DNA of 64,000 bases, taken from Pythium myriotylum. Taxonomy: Eukaryota > Oomycota > Peronosporomycetes > Pythiales > Pythiaceae. Under the pieces are notes generated by a model, which was given only the letters and a program-made list of their open reading frames with translations, had not been told where the DNA came from and made no database searches. The stretch covers positions 372,001 through 436,000 of the forward strand of contig JALJCQ010000026.1 of NCBI GenBank assembly GCA_023091665.1, written 5' to 3'. A program made the translations under genes and the position numbers. Positions 1-10,140 of the stretch are shown piece after piece. The first letter of the stretch is position 1. Each line of letters starts with the position of its first letter.

Positions 1-1262
1 CCCTTGCGCCAGTTCTTTGGGCTCCGTATTCATCGCTGCTCGCTGTTGGTGTTGTTGACCGCAATCTGGATGATGTCATGTACGCCGCCGTGACACCGAC
101 GGAGCACGCGATGGCAGCGAGGTCGGTGTTAGTGAGCGACGAGTTCAAGTATCACCGTGTGTTGCAAGATATTAAGCTACCGTCCCCAGAGAACCCATTT
201 CAGTATGTAGGTCTAAAGTGGGTTTTCCGCGCGGCCGAAATTGCTTCGATCGTGCGTGCTCGAGACCTTGTGTACGTGGAGGCATCAGGGTTCCGATCCG
301 TGTCATTTAACGGATTGGATGAGCGCGTAGGGTACGTCGTGTACCACTCAGTCGACATTCCAGAGCTGAACTCGCGGAAGAAGAAAGTCGTCCGTGGCCG
401 CATGTCGTTATGCATGCTCTTCCGACAGAAAGCTGATGGTGTTGTGGAGGTCTACACGACAGTTACAGCCGATCCGGGTGGAAGCCTCAAGCCAAAGCGG
501 GCAGCTCCGACTTATGCTCGTGCACTGGTTGCGCTTGCCAGTGCAGGCGATTGCGCTCAGCGAAAGAAACTTGCGTGGCTTCAGCGAAAGAACGCGGAAA
601 AAAACGTCGACGGTGAAAACGTTGCGGTTGCGAAGGTGCATGGCTCTCAATGGTGCTGTCTCCAGTGCGCCAGGAATCTGTCATCTTTCAGCTCGCTGAA
701 AGTCTGTGGTGTTTGCCAAAAGACTGTTTGCTCCCGCTGCGTGACCTCAAAGAAGCTCGCTCTCGGTAGCACGATCCGAGATCTTTCGTTCAAGTCAGTT
801 CAGGTGTGCAAGGAATGCCTCACAGCTACGATGACCAGTATGGACGCGGTAACGGTGGCCACAGACGAGTATGTGAAGAACCGGAGCACAGTCCCCTCTC
901 CAACCTTCGAGATCGAATTAAAAAGCGATGAAGTCGTGGCTCAACCGCAACAACCATCTGAGAAGACCACAATTAAAGACAGCTCGAACAAAGCAAGCCC
1001 ACCAAGGGGTCTAAAGAGTGATTCTATCACACCAACACCACCCCGAATGGAGCTGAGTGATTTCAGAGAAGAAAGAGATTCTGTGGAGTTGATACAACCC
1101 GTCCCAGTTGGCAAGAACGACAAAGCTCGACTCTTCATGCAGATGAAGGATCTGTGCAAACAAGCCGAAGACACCTTCACGATGACGGTTCTGCAAACGA
1201 AGACCCTCGTGCCCTCAAAGCCGAGCGATCGGTCCGCATTCTCCAAGAGTGCACTGTATTAG
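1..1262 (+). CDS. START/FYVE-like protein, member 1 (5' end outside window)
   Basis: The reading frame is open to the left edge of the window. Codons from position 3 encode a family-like stretch (LWAPYSSLLAVGVVD...DDVMYAAVTPTE), so the apparent ATG at 78 is internal and the true start lies upstream. Visible parts are the C-terminal two thirds of the START-like domain (GLKWVFR, RDLVYVEASGF, ERVGYVVYHSV, ADPGG, RKKLAW) and the FYVE-like finger at about 654-830 (CLQC, CGVC, CSRC, CKEC). The tail is short and ends in a C-terminal box (ELIQPVPV, then FMQMKDLCKQAEDTF). A lipid-binding adaptor role is inferred from the START fold. Ligand and location are unknown. It belongs to subfamily A and is an ordinary intact copy as far as can be seen. 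Confidence 0.9.
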   Translation, partial: LAPVLWAPYSSLLAVGVVDRNLDDVMYAAVTPTEHAMAARSVLVSDEFKYHRVLQDIKLPSPENPFQYVGLKWVFRAAEIASIVRARDLVYVEASGFRSVSFNGLDERVGYVVYHSVDIPELNSRKKKVVRGRMSLCMLFRQKADGVVEVYTTVTADPGGSLKPKRAAPTYARALVALASAGDCAQRKKLAWLQRKNAEKNVDGENVAVAKVHGSQWCCLQCARNLSSFSSLKVCGVCQKTVCSRCVTSKKLALGSTIRDLSFKSVQVCKECLTATMTSMDAVTVATDEYVKNRSTVPSPTFEIELKSDEVVAQPQQPSEKTTIKDSSNKASPPRGLKSDSITPTPPRMELSDFREERDSVELIQPVPVGKNDKARLFMQMKDLCKQAEDTFTMTVLQTKTLVPSKPSDRSAFSKSALY

Positions 1263-2795
1263 CTGTCTTGTTATGATCGTTTGTCGTTACCCTTTTCGAG
1301 TCGGTGGCGTTTAATTAATGGGAGTCGTGCTATCTGTGCATACTCGTTTGGCTTCCTCAATGCTTGAAATGCCTCGGTGTGTAGCCCCCATGAGGAAGCT
1401 CAGTTCAAATAATGTACATATTGAGATGGCCAGAAAGTTCAGGAAGGATCGTCAAGGATCACACACACACACCTAGACCAAGTGAGTGAGTCCCATTCGA
1501 TTCAGACGATTGATCACCGTGGGCGGGCGGGACGCCATGGCTGACTTGAAGGCTGGCAGGAAAGCGAATAGACGGGACCGACGTGTTGAGTGCACAAGCA
1601 GGCCATTGTCGAGTCAAGCATCTCGTCGTCCAATACGGAAGCCAGTTCATTCCAGCAAATTCGTGTCAACATCGTGATTATGGCATGTTGGCGAAGCGGT
1701 CCGAGAAATACTCGGTGAAAGTTACTATCGTGCGCACACACCATAATCATGATCTTGCCGAAAAGTCATCTCGGCAAGCGAAGTTTCTTCGGGACACAGT
1801 GGTTCTTGGTCTTGACTGATCGCGTGCGCGACTCCGTACATGCACTGGACTGGTCTGGACTCATGTCCATTCTGTACTGTACTGCAGGTACATGTTTGTG
1901 GTGCATGCATTCAAAAGACTTTCGCGGGCCCCTCGAGCGAAGCTCGGAAGACCCGGTTGCAGCCAACAGGGCCGTTCTTATTAGTGGACAGCCAACATGG
2001 CTTTCCAACTAGATAAACGGTCCACATACAGGTGTACTGTGGGCAGACGTTGCGTTTTCGGCGACATGACCGTCCAAAGTGTGGACAGTCTCGGAACCCA
2101 TCGAATGTTGTCCGTTGATAGACCAACGGACAACACTGTCGTATAGATAGGACAACGTTTGATGGGTTCCGTGGTTATGTGCACTTGGACGACGCGAAGA
2201 TCGCAGCTTGCGATCTTGGAGCTGCTCAGATCGTCGGGTCTGCTTTTTGAACAGCTGAAAACGACTTTATGCCAAGCTTCTGCACACCTTGATCCTCGAA
2301 TGGATACCCGATGTAAGCAAACAACTGGAGCGGCGAGTGATTCCCGTGCGTGGCACGTCCGACTTCTGTTCCCTTGTAGGGCCTTAGAGGCTATAGCATC
2401 TCACATGTAAAACATCACACTTCAAGTTAACATCGCATACATACAACAGTGCAGACGGCGAAGCTATGCACAACAGGAGTCGAACTGACTGGTTAAAGTA
2501 CAGCGCCTACTCATTCCAGTTGACAGCATCTCCATGAGGAGGAGTCGATTCTGCAGAAAGATGGGAGTGTTACGTTCTCTACACGACTTTCTCTGGAGGT
2601 CCATCTACCTCAACAGAACAACCAGGTGGACAGTCAAAACCCAAAAAAAACGTTGGAAGCAGGCAACGCGAAAATACAGATTCCGTTGTGGGCAGCCTGT
2701 CGACAGATTCACTCGAACTGTGCACCTGCACGCGTCAACGAACCCAGAGGAAATCTGCCAGCAAACGAGACTCGTTACGTGGCCTCACCGAGATC
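1263..2795. other. intergenic region
   Basis: No gene is recognised between members 1 and 2. It holds a foldback structure (2068-2192) and a short CA repeat near 1460. Small open frames here match nothing I know. The frame open from 2688 runs into member 2, but it begins upstream of the core promoter of that gene and is not counted as coding. Confidence 0.6.
2068..2192. repeat. imperfect inverted repeat (foldback)
   Basis: The arms at about 2068-2112 and 2150-2192 are imperfect reverse complements. The best part is CGGAACCCATCGAATGTTGT against the matching arm, with two mismatches in 22. Inside lies a second, perfect 11-bp inverted pair (2107-2117 and 2124-2134). This could be a small foldback element or the remains of a MITE. 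No target duplication was identified. Confidence 0.6.
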
Positions 2796-2810
2796 GCACT
2801 TCTCAATTTT
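2796..2810 (+). promoter_or_regulatory. oomycete Inr/FPR-like core promoter of member 2
   Basis: GCACTTCTCAATTTT matches the Inr (YCAYTYY) followed by the FPR (CAWTTTT) at the expected spacing. It lies 22 nt before the ATG at 2832 and downstream of the longer frame's first ATG at 2688. This supports 2832 as the start. Confidence 0.65.
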
Positions 2811-2831
2811 CTGTTGCCTGACTCTCCTGAC

Positions 2832-4499
2832 ATGTCGCCGATGCCAAGTCTCCACGAGAAGTTGTCTCCGGAACAATGTCACGCGTACGAGTGCCTCGCG
2901 GCATCCGTCGTTCGGAGAACGGTCAACCAGTATGCACGCCAATTGCGCGAAGGTCCGTTGATGAAGTCAATCAATCCTAGTCACTGGAAGCTTCTCAAGA
3001 CCCGAGAGAACATCAAGATCTACCGTTCCCATCGCCGTGTGCAACCGAGCGCCGTCTTTGTCGAGTCTTTGGCGGAGACGGCTCCAAAAATTGGCCTCAG
3101 CTGTTGGATGCCGAAGGCGTCGCTACTCTGCGTTGGTACGCTGGCTGGGACCCTTGAAGCCGCCATGTTCGGCGCAGTCACGCCAGCCGAAGTCGACATG
3201 ACCACGCGTTCAGCTATCATCCATGACGAATTCGTGGAACGTGGCGTGCTGCAGGATATGAAGATTCCAACCGTCGATAACCCTTTCGAGTACCTCGGAC
3301 TCAAGTGGGCCAAGAGATCCTCTAGGGTTGCATCCATTGTGCGTGCCCGGGATATTGTCTTCGTTGAAGCTTCGGGGTTTCACAGCCTGAAACTTGAGGC
3401 TCAGGAGGAACGTGTCGGCTACCTACTGTATCACTCAGTTGAGCCCGACGAGGTGGATCTTGTCAAGACGAAAGGCGCAGTTCGAGCAAGATATTCCATG
3501 TGCCTTCTATTCCGCCAATTGTCCCCCAGAGTGACTGAGATGTACTTGACCGTATCATCCGATCCCGGCGGCAATATCCCGCCGAAGCTCGCAGCGATGT
3601 CTGCAGCCAGCGCATTGATTGCCTGTGCAGGAGTCATGGAATGTGCGTTGATCAAGACACTCTCGCGCCGTTTCGTAGTAAACGAAGAAGAAGCCGACCG
3701 AGCAACACGTGTCGCTGTGGTCAAGATGAAGGGCTCGCATTGGCTCTGTGTGCAGTGTACGCGAAGCCTGTCGTCGTTCCACTCACTAAATGCTTGCGAG
3801 ATTTGCCGGCAAACGGTTTGCTCCCGTTGCACTACAACCACCAAACTGGTCTTCAAGTCGAGAAATAACTCAGTCGCACTCAAGCCGGCTCTCGTCTGCA
3901 AGGGCTGCATTACAAGCGCTCGAAATGCAGATCTTACTCAACTCGCTATAGACGAGTTTGTGCTCACACGAAGTCCAACGAGAGGATCCTCTCACGGACG
4001 GATCAAATGTACGGCCCAAGTGGTGAACCAGCAAGAAGGATCGGAGACTGCGCTATTCAGCGAGGGTTCTCCTCAGGATGTTTCCTTCATTGATGACACG
4101 CTCCGAGACTCAGACGTCCTAGCACGAACGTACTTCCGTCCTCCAAACCATCCTAGTGTCGCAATGTCGGAGCCTGAACTTCTAAGCGACCGCACGATCC
4201 TGTGTGGCTGGGAGAGTGGAGGAAGTGGCACTGAAGACCAACTTCGAAGCGAAGTCGAGAATGAAATCGAACTGGTCGAGCTGATGCCTGTCCGAAAAAA
4301 CACAACTCATAAACTGCTCCGTAGGATGACCGATCTGACCATCCAGGCCGAGGAGACGTATTATTACACGAAGAATCAGTCGTGGTCGACGCATCCAAGG
4401 TTTACACCGGCGGAGGCAGATATTCGTGCTCGCCAATCCAGACGCGCATTCTCCAAGACTACTCCTCCACTCTCCAGCTCAAGTCACTACTACAGCTGA
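2832..4499 (+). CDS. START/FYVE-like protein, member 2
   Basis: A 555-aa intronless gene. The frame extends upstream to 2688, but homology begins at SLHEKLSPEQCHAYE and the core promoter lies at 2796-2810, so the ATG at 2832 is chosen. The START-like domain spans about residues 5-285 (GTLAGTLEAAMFGAVTPAE, GLKWAKRSSRVASIV, RDIVFVEASGF, SDPGG). The FYVE-like finger is at about 304-356 (CVQC, CEIC, CSRC, CKGC). The tail has a TYFRP motif shared with members 3 and 4. The C-terminal box (ELMPVRKN, LLRRMTDLTIQAEETYYYT) is followed by a Ser-rich end. In the second START box AMYG reads AMFG. It is probably a cytosolic or membrane-associated lipid-binding protein by family; no substrate can be named. 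Confidence 0.93.
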   Translation: MSPMPSLHEKLSPEQCHAYECLAASVVRRTVNQYARQLREGPLMKSINPSHWKLLKTRENIKIYRSHRRVQPSAVFVESLAETAPKIGLSCWMPKASLLCVGTLAGTLEAAMFGAVTPAEVDMTTRSAIIHDEFVERGVLQDMKIPTVDNPFEYLGLKWAKRSSRVASIVRARDIVFVEASGFHSLKLEAQEERVGYLLYHSVEPDEVDLVKTKGAVRARYSMCLLFRQLSPRVTEMYLTVSSDPGGNIPPKLAAMSAASALIACAGVMECALIKTLSRRFVVNEEEADRATRVAVVKMKGSHWLCVQCTRSLSSFHSLNACEICRQTVCSRCTTTTKLVFKSRNNSVALKPALVCKGCITSARNADLTQLAIDEFVLTRSPTRGSSHGRIKCTAQVVNQQEGSETALFSEGSPQDVSFIDDTLRDSDVLARTYFRPPNHPSVAMSEPELLSDRTILCGWESGGSGTEDQLRSEVENEIELVELMPVRKNTTHKLLRRMTDLTIQAEETYYYTKNQSWSTHPRFTPAEADIRARQSRRAFSKTTPPLSSSSHYYS

Positions 4500-6331
4500 A
4501 AATCCACTAAAGTTATAATCGATAGTGTATTTTGAGCTGTAGAAGTGACTTACGCGCCGCACATGCAATGATTGCTTGTACGATGAATATACTAGACAGC
4601 ATCGCTGTACCAGTGCTGCTGCTTGGCGAAGCCTGGATAGACAAAACCAAAGTTTCGCTGAAGGGAATACACGACTATTACAGATCCCTTCCACGAAATC
4701 TTGCTTGATTGACTCTTGTGAGCACACTACGCCAGGGACTGTGGATTCTCGCTGGCAGAAGAAGCCACCACCTCGAAGACTTCAGCTCCCATCACGCACA
4801 CTGTTTCAATCAGACCATCGTGTCTGCAATATTCCGCTCAGGGTTTGGTATATTGCAATATGATACTGATATGGGCCCAAAATCTCGCCCAATAAATAAT
4901 TGGGCTATTGGCAATAGTCTTATCAATAGTGCGTGAAACTAAGAATGTATAGGAAAACGTATGCACTCGGGCTCCATCCCTCACCCACACCATACCTAGT
5001 CATCAGATGAGGCGCTGCTTCTTAGCAGCCCGCACTTTGGCGTGTAGCATCCCACGTGAACTTGGGGAAGAGAACCGTTTCGAGTTTTGTGGGCTATGTA
5101 GCCTTTCGGAGGCAAGAAAACACAATCCCCGCCTGCGAATAGAGTCGCTCTACCTCATTGGAGGTTGGGCGAATCCAACTCGAGTCAATCAGGGTTTTCA
5201 ATTGTTTGGATCCTCGGTTCGATGCGGTTTCAGCATACGAAACCTTCTCTCACGTCGCCTCGGTGTGGGATCGCGTTTGATGGTCAAAAAGGTTGGAGGC
5301 GAAAGCAAGAGGAGCACAGGCAGCAAACATGGTAATCATCACCGTCAGGTGAGAAGAGAATCCTAGCGTAAGGACTCGGTGGACATTGCGCTAGGTGGTT
5401 TATGAGAATGGCAGTAAGAGAAAATTCCTGCAGCATTTTGCAAGGCTTCTGCTTGTTGGTCACCTCTCAGCTACAAATTCTCGGGTCGCGGCGGTTCACT
5501 GGTTTGCAAGGCCCGGTTCAGGCTTTCCACGTTTGCGGAGAGGGGATTCCGACCCGACTAGCCCTCGCATATGTAACGTTTGTGCCCCTGGAGTTCGATT
5601 TCCGCCTGGGTAGGGGTCGAAAAATATTGGTTGGCTATTGGGCGCGGGGGGTCAATATGTCGAGAGGTATGGTATTTATAGAGATGTCCCTATTGATCGA
5701 AACAGTCTTCACTATTCTCCATAACCTGGAGGCAGTAAGGGATGTCCCGGAATAGATCGGGGCAGAGCGAAATCGTAATAAATAAAGTCGTATTCGTGTG
5801 ACAGTATTGCAATTCACAGCGGCCGCGTCCGACAAACTTCGTACAATTTCCCCAACTGACAATGAACGCCATTGAAATAGATTGGATCGGTGATACATCT
5901 TCCATTCTGTGAGCCGCAACAAACCAATGTGCGAAGAGTATTTTTACTTTTACCCGAGCATTATGGGCGCGCAAGGTGGTTAAAAAGCTCAGAGGAACTT
6001 GTACAACAGTCGCAACTGGGAATAGTGGCAGGCATGAAACGATGAATGCATCTGTTGGGTAGCGAGACAGTTGGTCCAAACGTCGGGAAACGTTTCAACT
6101 TCATCTCTCGCTGAAGGCTTCAATCCTAGAAGACAAGATATCATACTCTGAATGGTGTGATTCCAATTACCCAAGTATCACATGCGCTCTCGAAAACAGA
6201 CTCTTATCCAATCTGGTTCCCATCTGGATTCGCACGATGGCCGATTTGACTCCCGATCCCGCTGTCGACTCATTGACTCTGTTGTGGTCGAAGAAATTTG
6301 GACCAAGAACTCATCACAATCTAGGCACACG

Positions 6332-6430
6332 GCGATGGATTCCTCGGTCACTCCTACACTAGAGACCATGGCGCCTCGATTGGCCATTATCCAGGATGAG
6401 TCATCTCGGCACAGCATACTGCAGGATATA
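6332..6430 (+). pseudogene. START-domain relic of the array family
   Basis: This segment reads AMDSSVTPTLETMAPRLAII followed by QDESSRHSILQDI. It aligns without gaps to AMYGSVTPTQLAMATRSAII plus HDEFIYHRVLQDI of member 4, with about 20 of 33 residues identical. The reading frame before and after has lost similarity, apart from a possible PQY trace in another frame near 6460. It is a decayed array member between members 2 and 3. Confidence 0.8.
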
Positions 6431-7055
6431 TTTTACCGAGTCTCAACTACCACCCCAGTACCGTCGTGGTCATGTTGGCCATCGTCCAGATTGATCCTTC
6501 GATATTCGATTTCGAACGATATAATTTATTTGATGGATAATGGGAGATGTTGATTCAGTAGCAAGGATGCGTGGCAACCCTGCTGCCAATACATTCGGGA
6601 GGTTTCGCCAAATGCCGTCTGGACGTCAATCCACTGTCTCCATCGCGGAATCAAAAGGTTGCAACAGTGTGAGTGGACACGTTCGAAATTTCTCGCGTGC
6701 AGTCCGGATAGATAGTGCACTCATTTGTTGCGCCAACGGCAGACGATGGCACGTGCGAGATTGGATCGGTCACACCAGAGACCAGCCACAGAATTGTTCA
6801 AGAGATTACGGCAGGGATGGGCAGACTCATTATGCACTGCTCGACGTCGTTATCAGCGGAAGGGACACTCTGGTCGCACTCAACGAGCTGCAGTGAGTGA
6901 GTTCTATCGTGCAGAACCCAGCGCTCCACAGTCACAGCGAACAAAGCATTGGTGATGCAAGGCATTGGGATGGGTTTCTTACACCTAACACAAAAAGAAT
7001 GCGATCATCCGCATCTCGATACCTAGTCTAGTTTGCGGTGTGCAACGATGTCGTT

Positions 7056-7127
7056 GCGGTTGCTTCAACATTTTCGATCTGTTTACGTCCCCGCGACGTT
7101 ATGTTTGTGGATGTCGATACTGCGTGA
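7056..7127 (+). pseudogene. possible second START-domain relic
   Basis: One frame reads AVASTFSICLRPRDVMFVDV and then stops at TGA. RPRDVMFV resembles the family box RPRDLVYVEASG, and the preceding VAS...I fits SSRVASIV. It lies about 630 bp after the 6332 relic, where an intact gene would have about 100 bp. Either the same dead copy has an insertion, or this is a separate fragment. The similarity is short, so confidence is limited. Confidence 0.4.
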
Positions 7128-7678
7128 GCTTGGACAGCCTGCACAAGTGCATAGTTGTACTGCGTCTGAGGATGATGTCCGCAGTGCGATGAAGGGATGG
7201 ACAATCACGTGCTTGGCGCGGCCATAATTCGTGGACGAGATTGTGCACCTCATCGGACAAACGACCACGTTGCACACTCTTGAGCTAGTCCTTCCACATT
7301 CGCTCTCGGTGAAGCTTGTTAGCCATCGAAATGACCTCCCAGTGGAACACGATAGCTCTCAGAAATTCTTCAGAGACACGGCGAGATGCCATTGTGTAAA
7401 AAAAAAAGGTGCCTGCTCCAGCACATGCGATAAATGGCCGAGCGACAGGCGAAGCTCACTCATCTCGGAAGGCAGGAAGAAAACGTGGAGTCGACATCCT
7501 CTGCTCCAACAACGATTCTGCAACCGCATGAACTACGGCCTCCATCCAGATTCACGTGAAATCAATCAAATGCGTGTGGACGCAGAGACGTTCTGCTCGT
7601 CGTATGACCCTAGCTGTCTAATCCAAATTCAGACTCGAACACTAACGAATTTGCTGTCAGCCATCGCAACAGCACCAA

Positions 7679-9265
7679 ATGGACACAGCTCCGTCGCTCC
7701 GTGATAAACTTTCCCACCAGCAATGCCAGGCATACGAGCGACTCGCTCGCAGTGTGGTCGATCGGACTCTCAACGAATACATCCAACAACTGGAAACCGG
7801 CTTAAGTCCGTCTTTTGACAAGAAGACATGGAAGATGATCAAGAGTCGAGAAAACGTCCGAATCTTCAAAGCTCGAGGCCGGCGCCAGATCATCAATTTC
7901 GTAGAGTCTGTTGTGGACGAAGCACCGAGGTTGGGACTTGCACGCTGGACCCCATATGCGTCTCTAAGGTGTGTTGGAAATCTCCATGGGTCTCTTGAAG
8001 ACGCCATGTACGGCACTATAACACCAACCCAGAGAGACATGGCCACTCGATCAGCGATTCTTCAGGATGAGTTTGTTCAGCACCGTGTGCTACAAGATAT
8101 CCAGACGCCAGAAGTTGATGCTCCTTTTGAGTATGTCGGTCTTAAGTGGGCCAGAAGAGCATCCCGTGTAGCCACGATCGTCAGGGCACGCGACCTAATC
8201 TACGTTGAGGCCACAGGGATAAGAACTGTCAAGGTTGATGGGCGAGACGAGCGTGTGGGCTATGCTGTCTACCATTCAGTTGAACCTCGAGAGGTGGTCC
8301 CACCAAAGAGGAAGGGTGCGGTCCTCGCCAGATATTCCTTATGCGTACTATATCGCGAGAAGTCCCCCAGTCTTACAGAGGTCTACGCTTCGCTTGCATC
8401 CGATCCTGGTGGAAACATGCTACCCAGGCTCGCCGCGATGTCGGCAGCGAGCGCACTGATTACTTGCGCTGGGATTATGAGATGCGCGATGATCAAGAAG
8501 ATCTCAAGTCGCGTTCTGGTCAGCGAAGGGCTGATAGGACAGACTACTCGCGTAGCTGTTGTCAAGATGAAGGGAGTTCACGTATATTGCGCTCAGTGCA
8601 CGCGCAATGTGTCATCCATCGGTTCGCTCGACGCTTGTAATGCATGTGGTTCGACAGTTTGTCACCGCTGTATGGTGACGTGTAAGCTGGTTGTTCAGGA
8701 AACCATCGATACCGTGTCATTGCAATCGGCGAATATCTGCAAGAGCTGTATCGCAAATTCTCACAACGTGAGTGGGGCGCAAATTGCAGCAGAAGAGTTT
8801 GTCGTGCGCAGAATTCGCCGGGAGAACGCTCTCGACGGAACGCCAACGGGGACATTTCGAATGTCCGAGTCAGTGCCGCGAGCACGAAGGTCGCTGACGG
8901 TTTTGTATCCTGATGGGTCTCTGGTTGATACGTCATCAAGCTTCACGACGCTCCGAGAGTCGGAGGATTCGCTCGCACAAACGTATTTCCGTTTCGCCAA
9001 GCACTCAAGCATATCATCCTCAAATCCTGATCTACTAAGTGATCGTATGGATATACTCGAGTTGAACTCAAGTCCAGTTGACGGCAATTGCAGCGGTTTA
9101 CCATTAGAAGATAAAGTCGATCTCGTCGATTCTATGCCCGTCTCCGAAAATCACAACGAGAGACTCCTACGCCGAATGAATCATCTGAACATTCTGGCTG
9201 ACCAGACTTACTACTTTACCAAGCAGCAGTCACGCTCGTTCGATTACATCAATTTGATGGATTGA
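7679..9265 (+). CDS. START/FYVE-like protein, member 3
   Basis: A 528-aa intronless gene starting at MDTAPSLRDKLSHQQCQAYE, colinear with its neighbours. START-like boxes are GNLHGSLEDAMYGTITPTQ, GLKWARRASRVATIV, RDLIYVEATG, ERVGYAVYHSV and SDPGG. The FYVE-like finger is at about 303-356 (CAQC, CNAC, CHRC, CKSC); the third pair is CHRC where most copies have CSRC. The tail carries TYFRF, cognate to TYFRP in members 2 and 4, then ELNSS. The C-terminal box is VDSMPVSEN, LLRRMNHLNILADQTYYFT. It is closest in style to member 2. A weak Inr/FPR-like stretch (ACACTAACGAATTT, 7639-7652) lies 27 nt upstream. Confidence 0.93.
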   Translation: MDTAPSLRDKLSHQQCQAYERLARSVVDRTLNEYIQQLETGLSPSFDKKTWKMIKSRENVRIFKARGRRQIINFVESVVDEAPRLGLARWTPYASLRCVGNLHGSLEDAMYGTITPTQRDMATRSAILQDEFVQHRVLQDIQTPEVDAPFEYVGLKWARRASRVATIVRARDLIYVEATGIRTVKVDGRDERVGYAVYHSVEPREVVPPKRKGAVLARYSLCVLYREKSPSLTEVYASLASDPGGNMLPRLAAMSAASALITCAGIMRCAMIKKISSRVLVSEGLIGQTTRVAVVKMKGVHVYCAQCTRNVSSIGSLDACNACGSTVCHRCMVTCKLVVQETIDTVSLQSANICKSCIANSHNVSGAQIAAEEFVVRRIRRENALDGTPTGTFRMSESVPRARRSLTVLYPDGSLVDTSSSFTTLRESEDSLAQTYFRFAKHSSISSSNPDLLSDRMDILELNSSPVDGNCSGLPLEDKVDLVDSMPVSENHNERLLRRMNHLNILADQTYYFTKQQSRSFDYINLMD

Positions 9266-9823
9266 TCAATCCGACTCGGAAAAATACGCATGCCGTGAAA
9301 TTCAAATAACCCCAGGGCACTAGACCAGTGGCTGCTACTGAGTCCACTTGGCCAGACCAAGGCTCCGCCCACTCCGACTACCAAGCTATAGTCGTTCACG
9401 CTGATGCAACACAATATACTCCAACTTTCATCCATCCATCCTGACTACTGGCGGCCATCTTAAATAAAGATAACTTCGTGAAATCCCGCCTTTGTTGGCA
9501 CCGAATGGGCCCGAAAGCGAACCGGTATAGTTGGCGTTGAATGTGGATTATATCGATCGAACACTACGTGCTTAAGTGATGCAATTTTCAATCCAAAGAG
9601 CGCAGCGCAACGTGTTTGAGGCCACCATGAAATGCTCATCAAGTCAAATCGTTGTGTACGCACTAGTTGCTAAAAAGAATGCTCAGCCCTGATGACGAAG
9701 TGATGATGCAAATCAAGTCTATTGAGTTCAACGAGTGTGAATCCTAATAGCTAGAGAGGCACGGTGTGGACCCTGCTACTGCTCAGCCCTGAGAAACCTT
9801 GACATATGTGGGAAATCGTCCAG

Positions 9824-9870
9824 CAATCATCACCGGCGGATGCATATTATGTGTCCGCCGGGGATGATTG
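9824..9870. repeat. 17-bp-stem inverted repeat
   Basis: CAATCATCACCGGCGGA (9824-9840) pairs with TCCGCCGGGGATGATTG (9854-9870) with one mismatch, around a 13-nt loop. It could be a foldback element or a MITE core. It is far from either flanking gene end, so a terminator is unlikely. Confidence 0.65.
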
Positions 9871-10076
9871 TAGAAACACAATTTAATCGCGAGAGCTCGC
9901 GAGCGCTGACTATTTTCTATTGCTCGGGTCTCACACATGTTCTCAAGGCAGTACGTTCTTGCTATTGCAGCTCGAGGAGGTTCGAAACTTGGGAGAACCT
10001 TCACTCCACGAAGACTAATGTGTGTGGGTCCATAACGTGCAGAGTCCTTTGGATGCACGGATACTGGTCTGACACA

Positions 10077-10140
10077 TTTTCATCGCCGCGTGAAGCACCT
10101 CTTTTATTAAAATGCTCCAAGCTTCACGTGGTGATGAAAA
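10077..10140. repeat. 19-bp-stem inverted repeat
   Basis: TTTTCATCGCCGCGTGAAG (10077-10095) pairs with CTTCACGTGGTGATGAAAA (10122-10140) with two mismatches, around a 26-nt loop. It lies 210 bp from the previous hairpin. The two arms do not match that hairpin's sequence. Confidence 0.6.

Larger units (their letters stand above)
4500..7678. other. 3.2-kb gap with decayed array material
   Basis: No intact gene is seen. The only recognisable coding trace is a family relic at 6332-7127, listed separately. Several open frames on both strands of 60-130 codons, for example at 5007-5366 and 5690-6079, show no recognised motifs and no core promoter. They are treated as chance. Confidence 0.55.

Noticed and set aside
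2688..2831. 48-codon N-terminal extension of member 2
   Set aside because: It starts upstream of the promoter element at 2796-2810 and matches no paralogue.
5007..5366. 119-codon frame in the large gap
   Set aside because: No domain, relic similarity or core promoter could be seen.
5440..5620. Possible tRNA-like T-arm (GTTCGATTTCC)
   Set aside because: No matching acceptor or anticodon arms could be folded around it.
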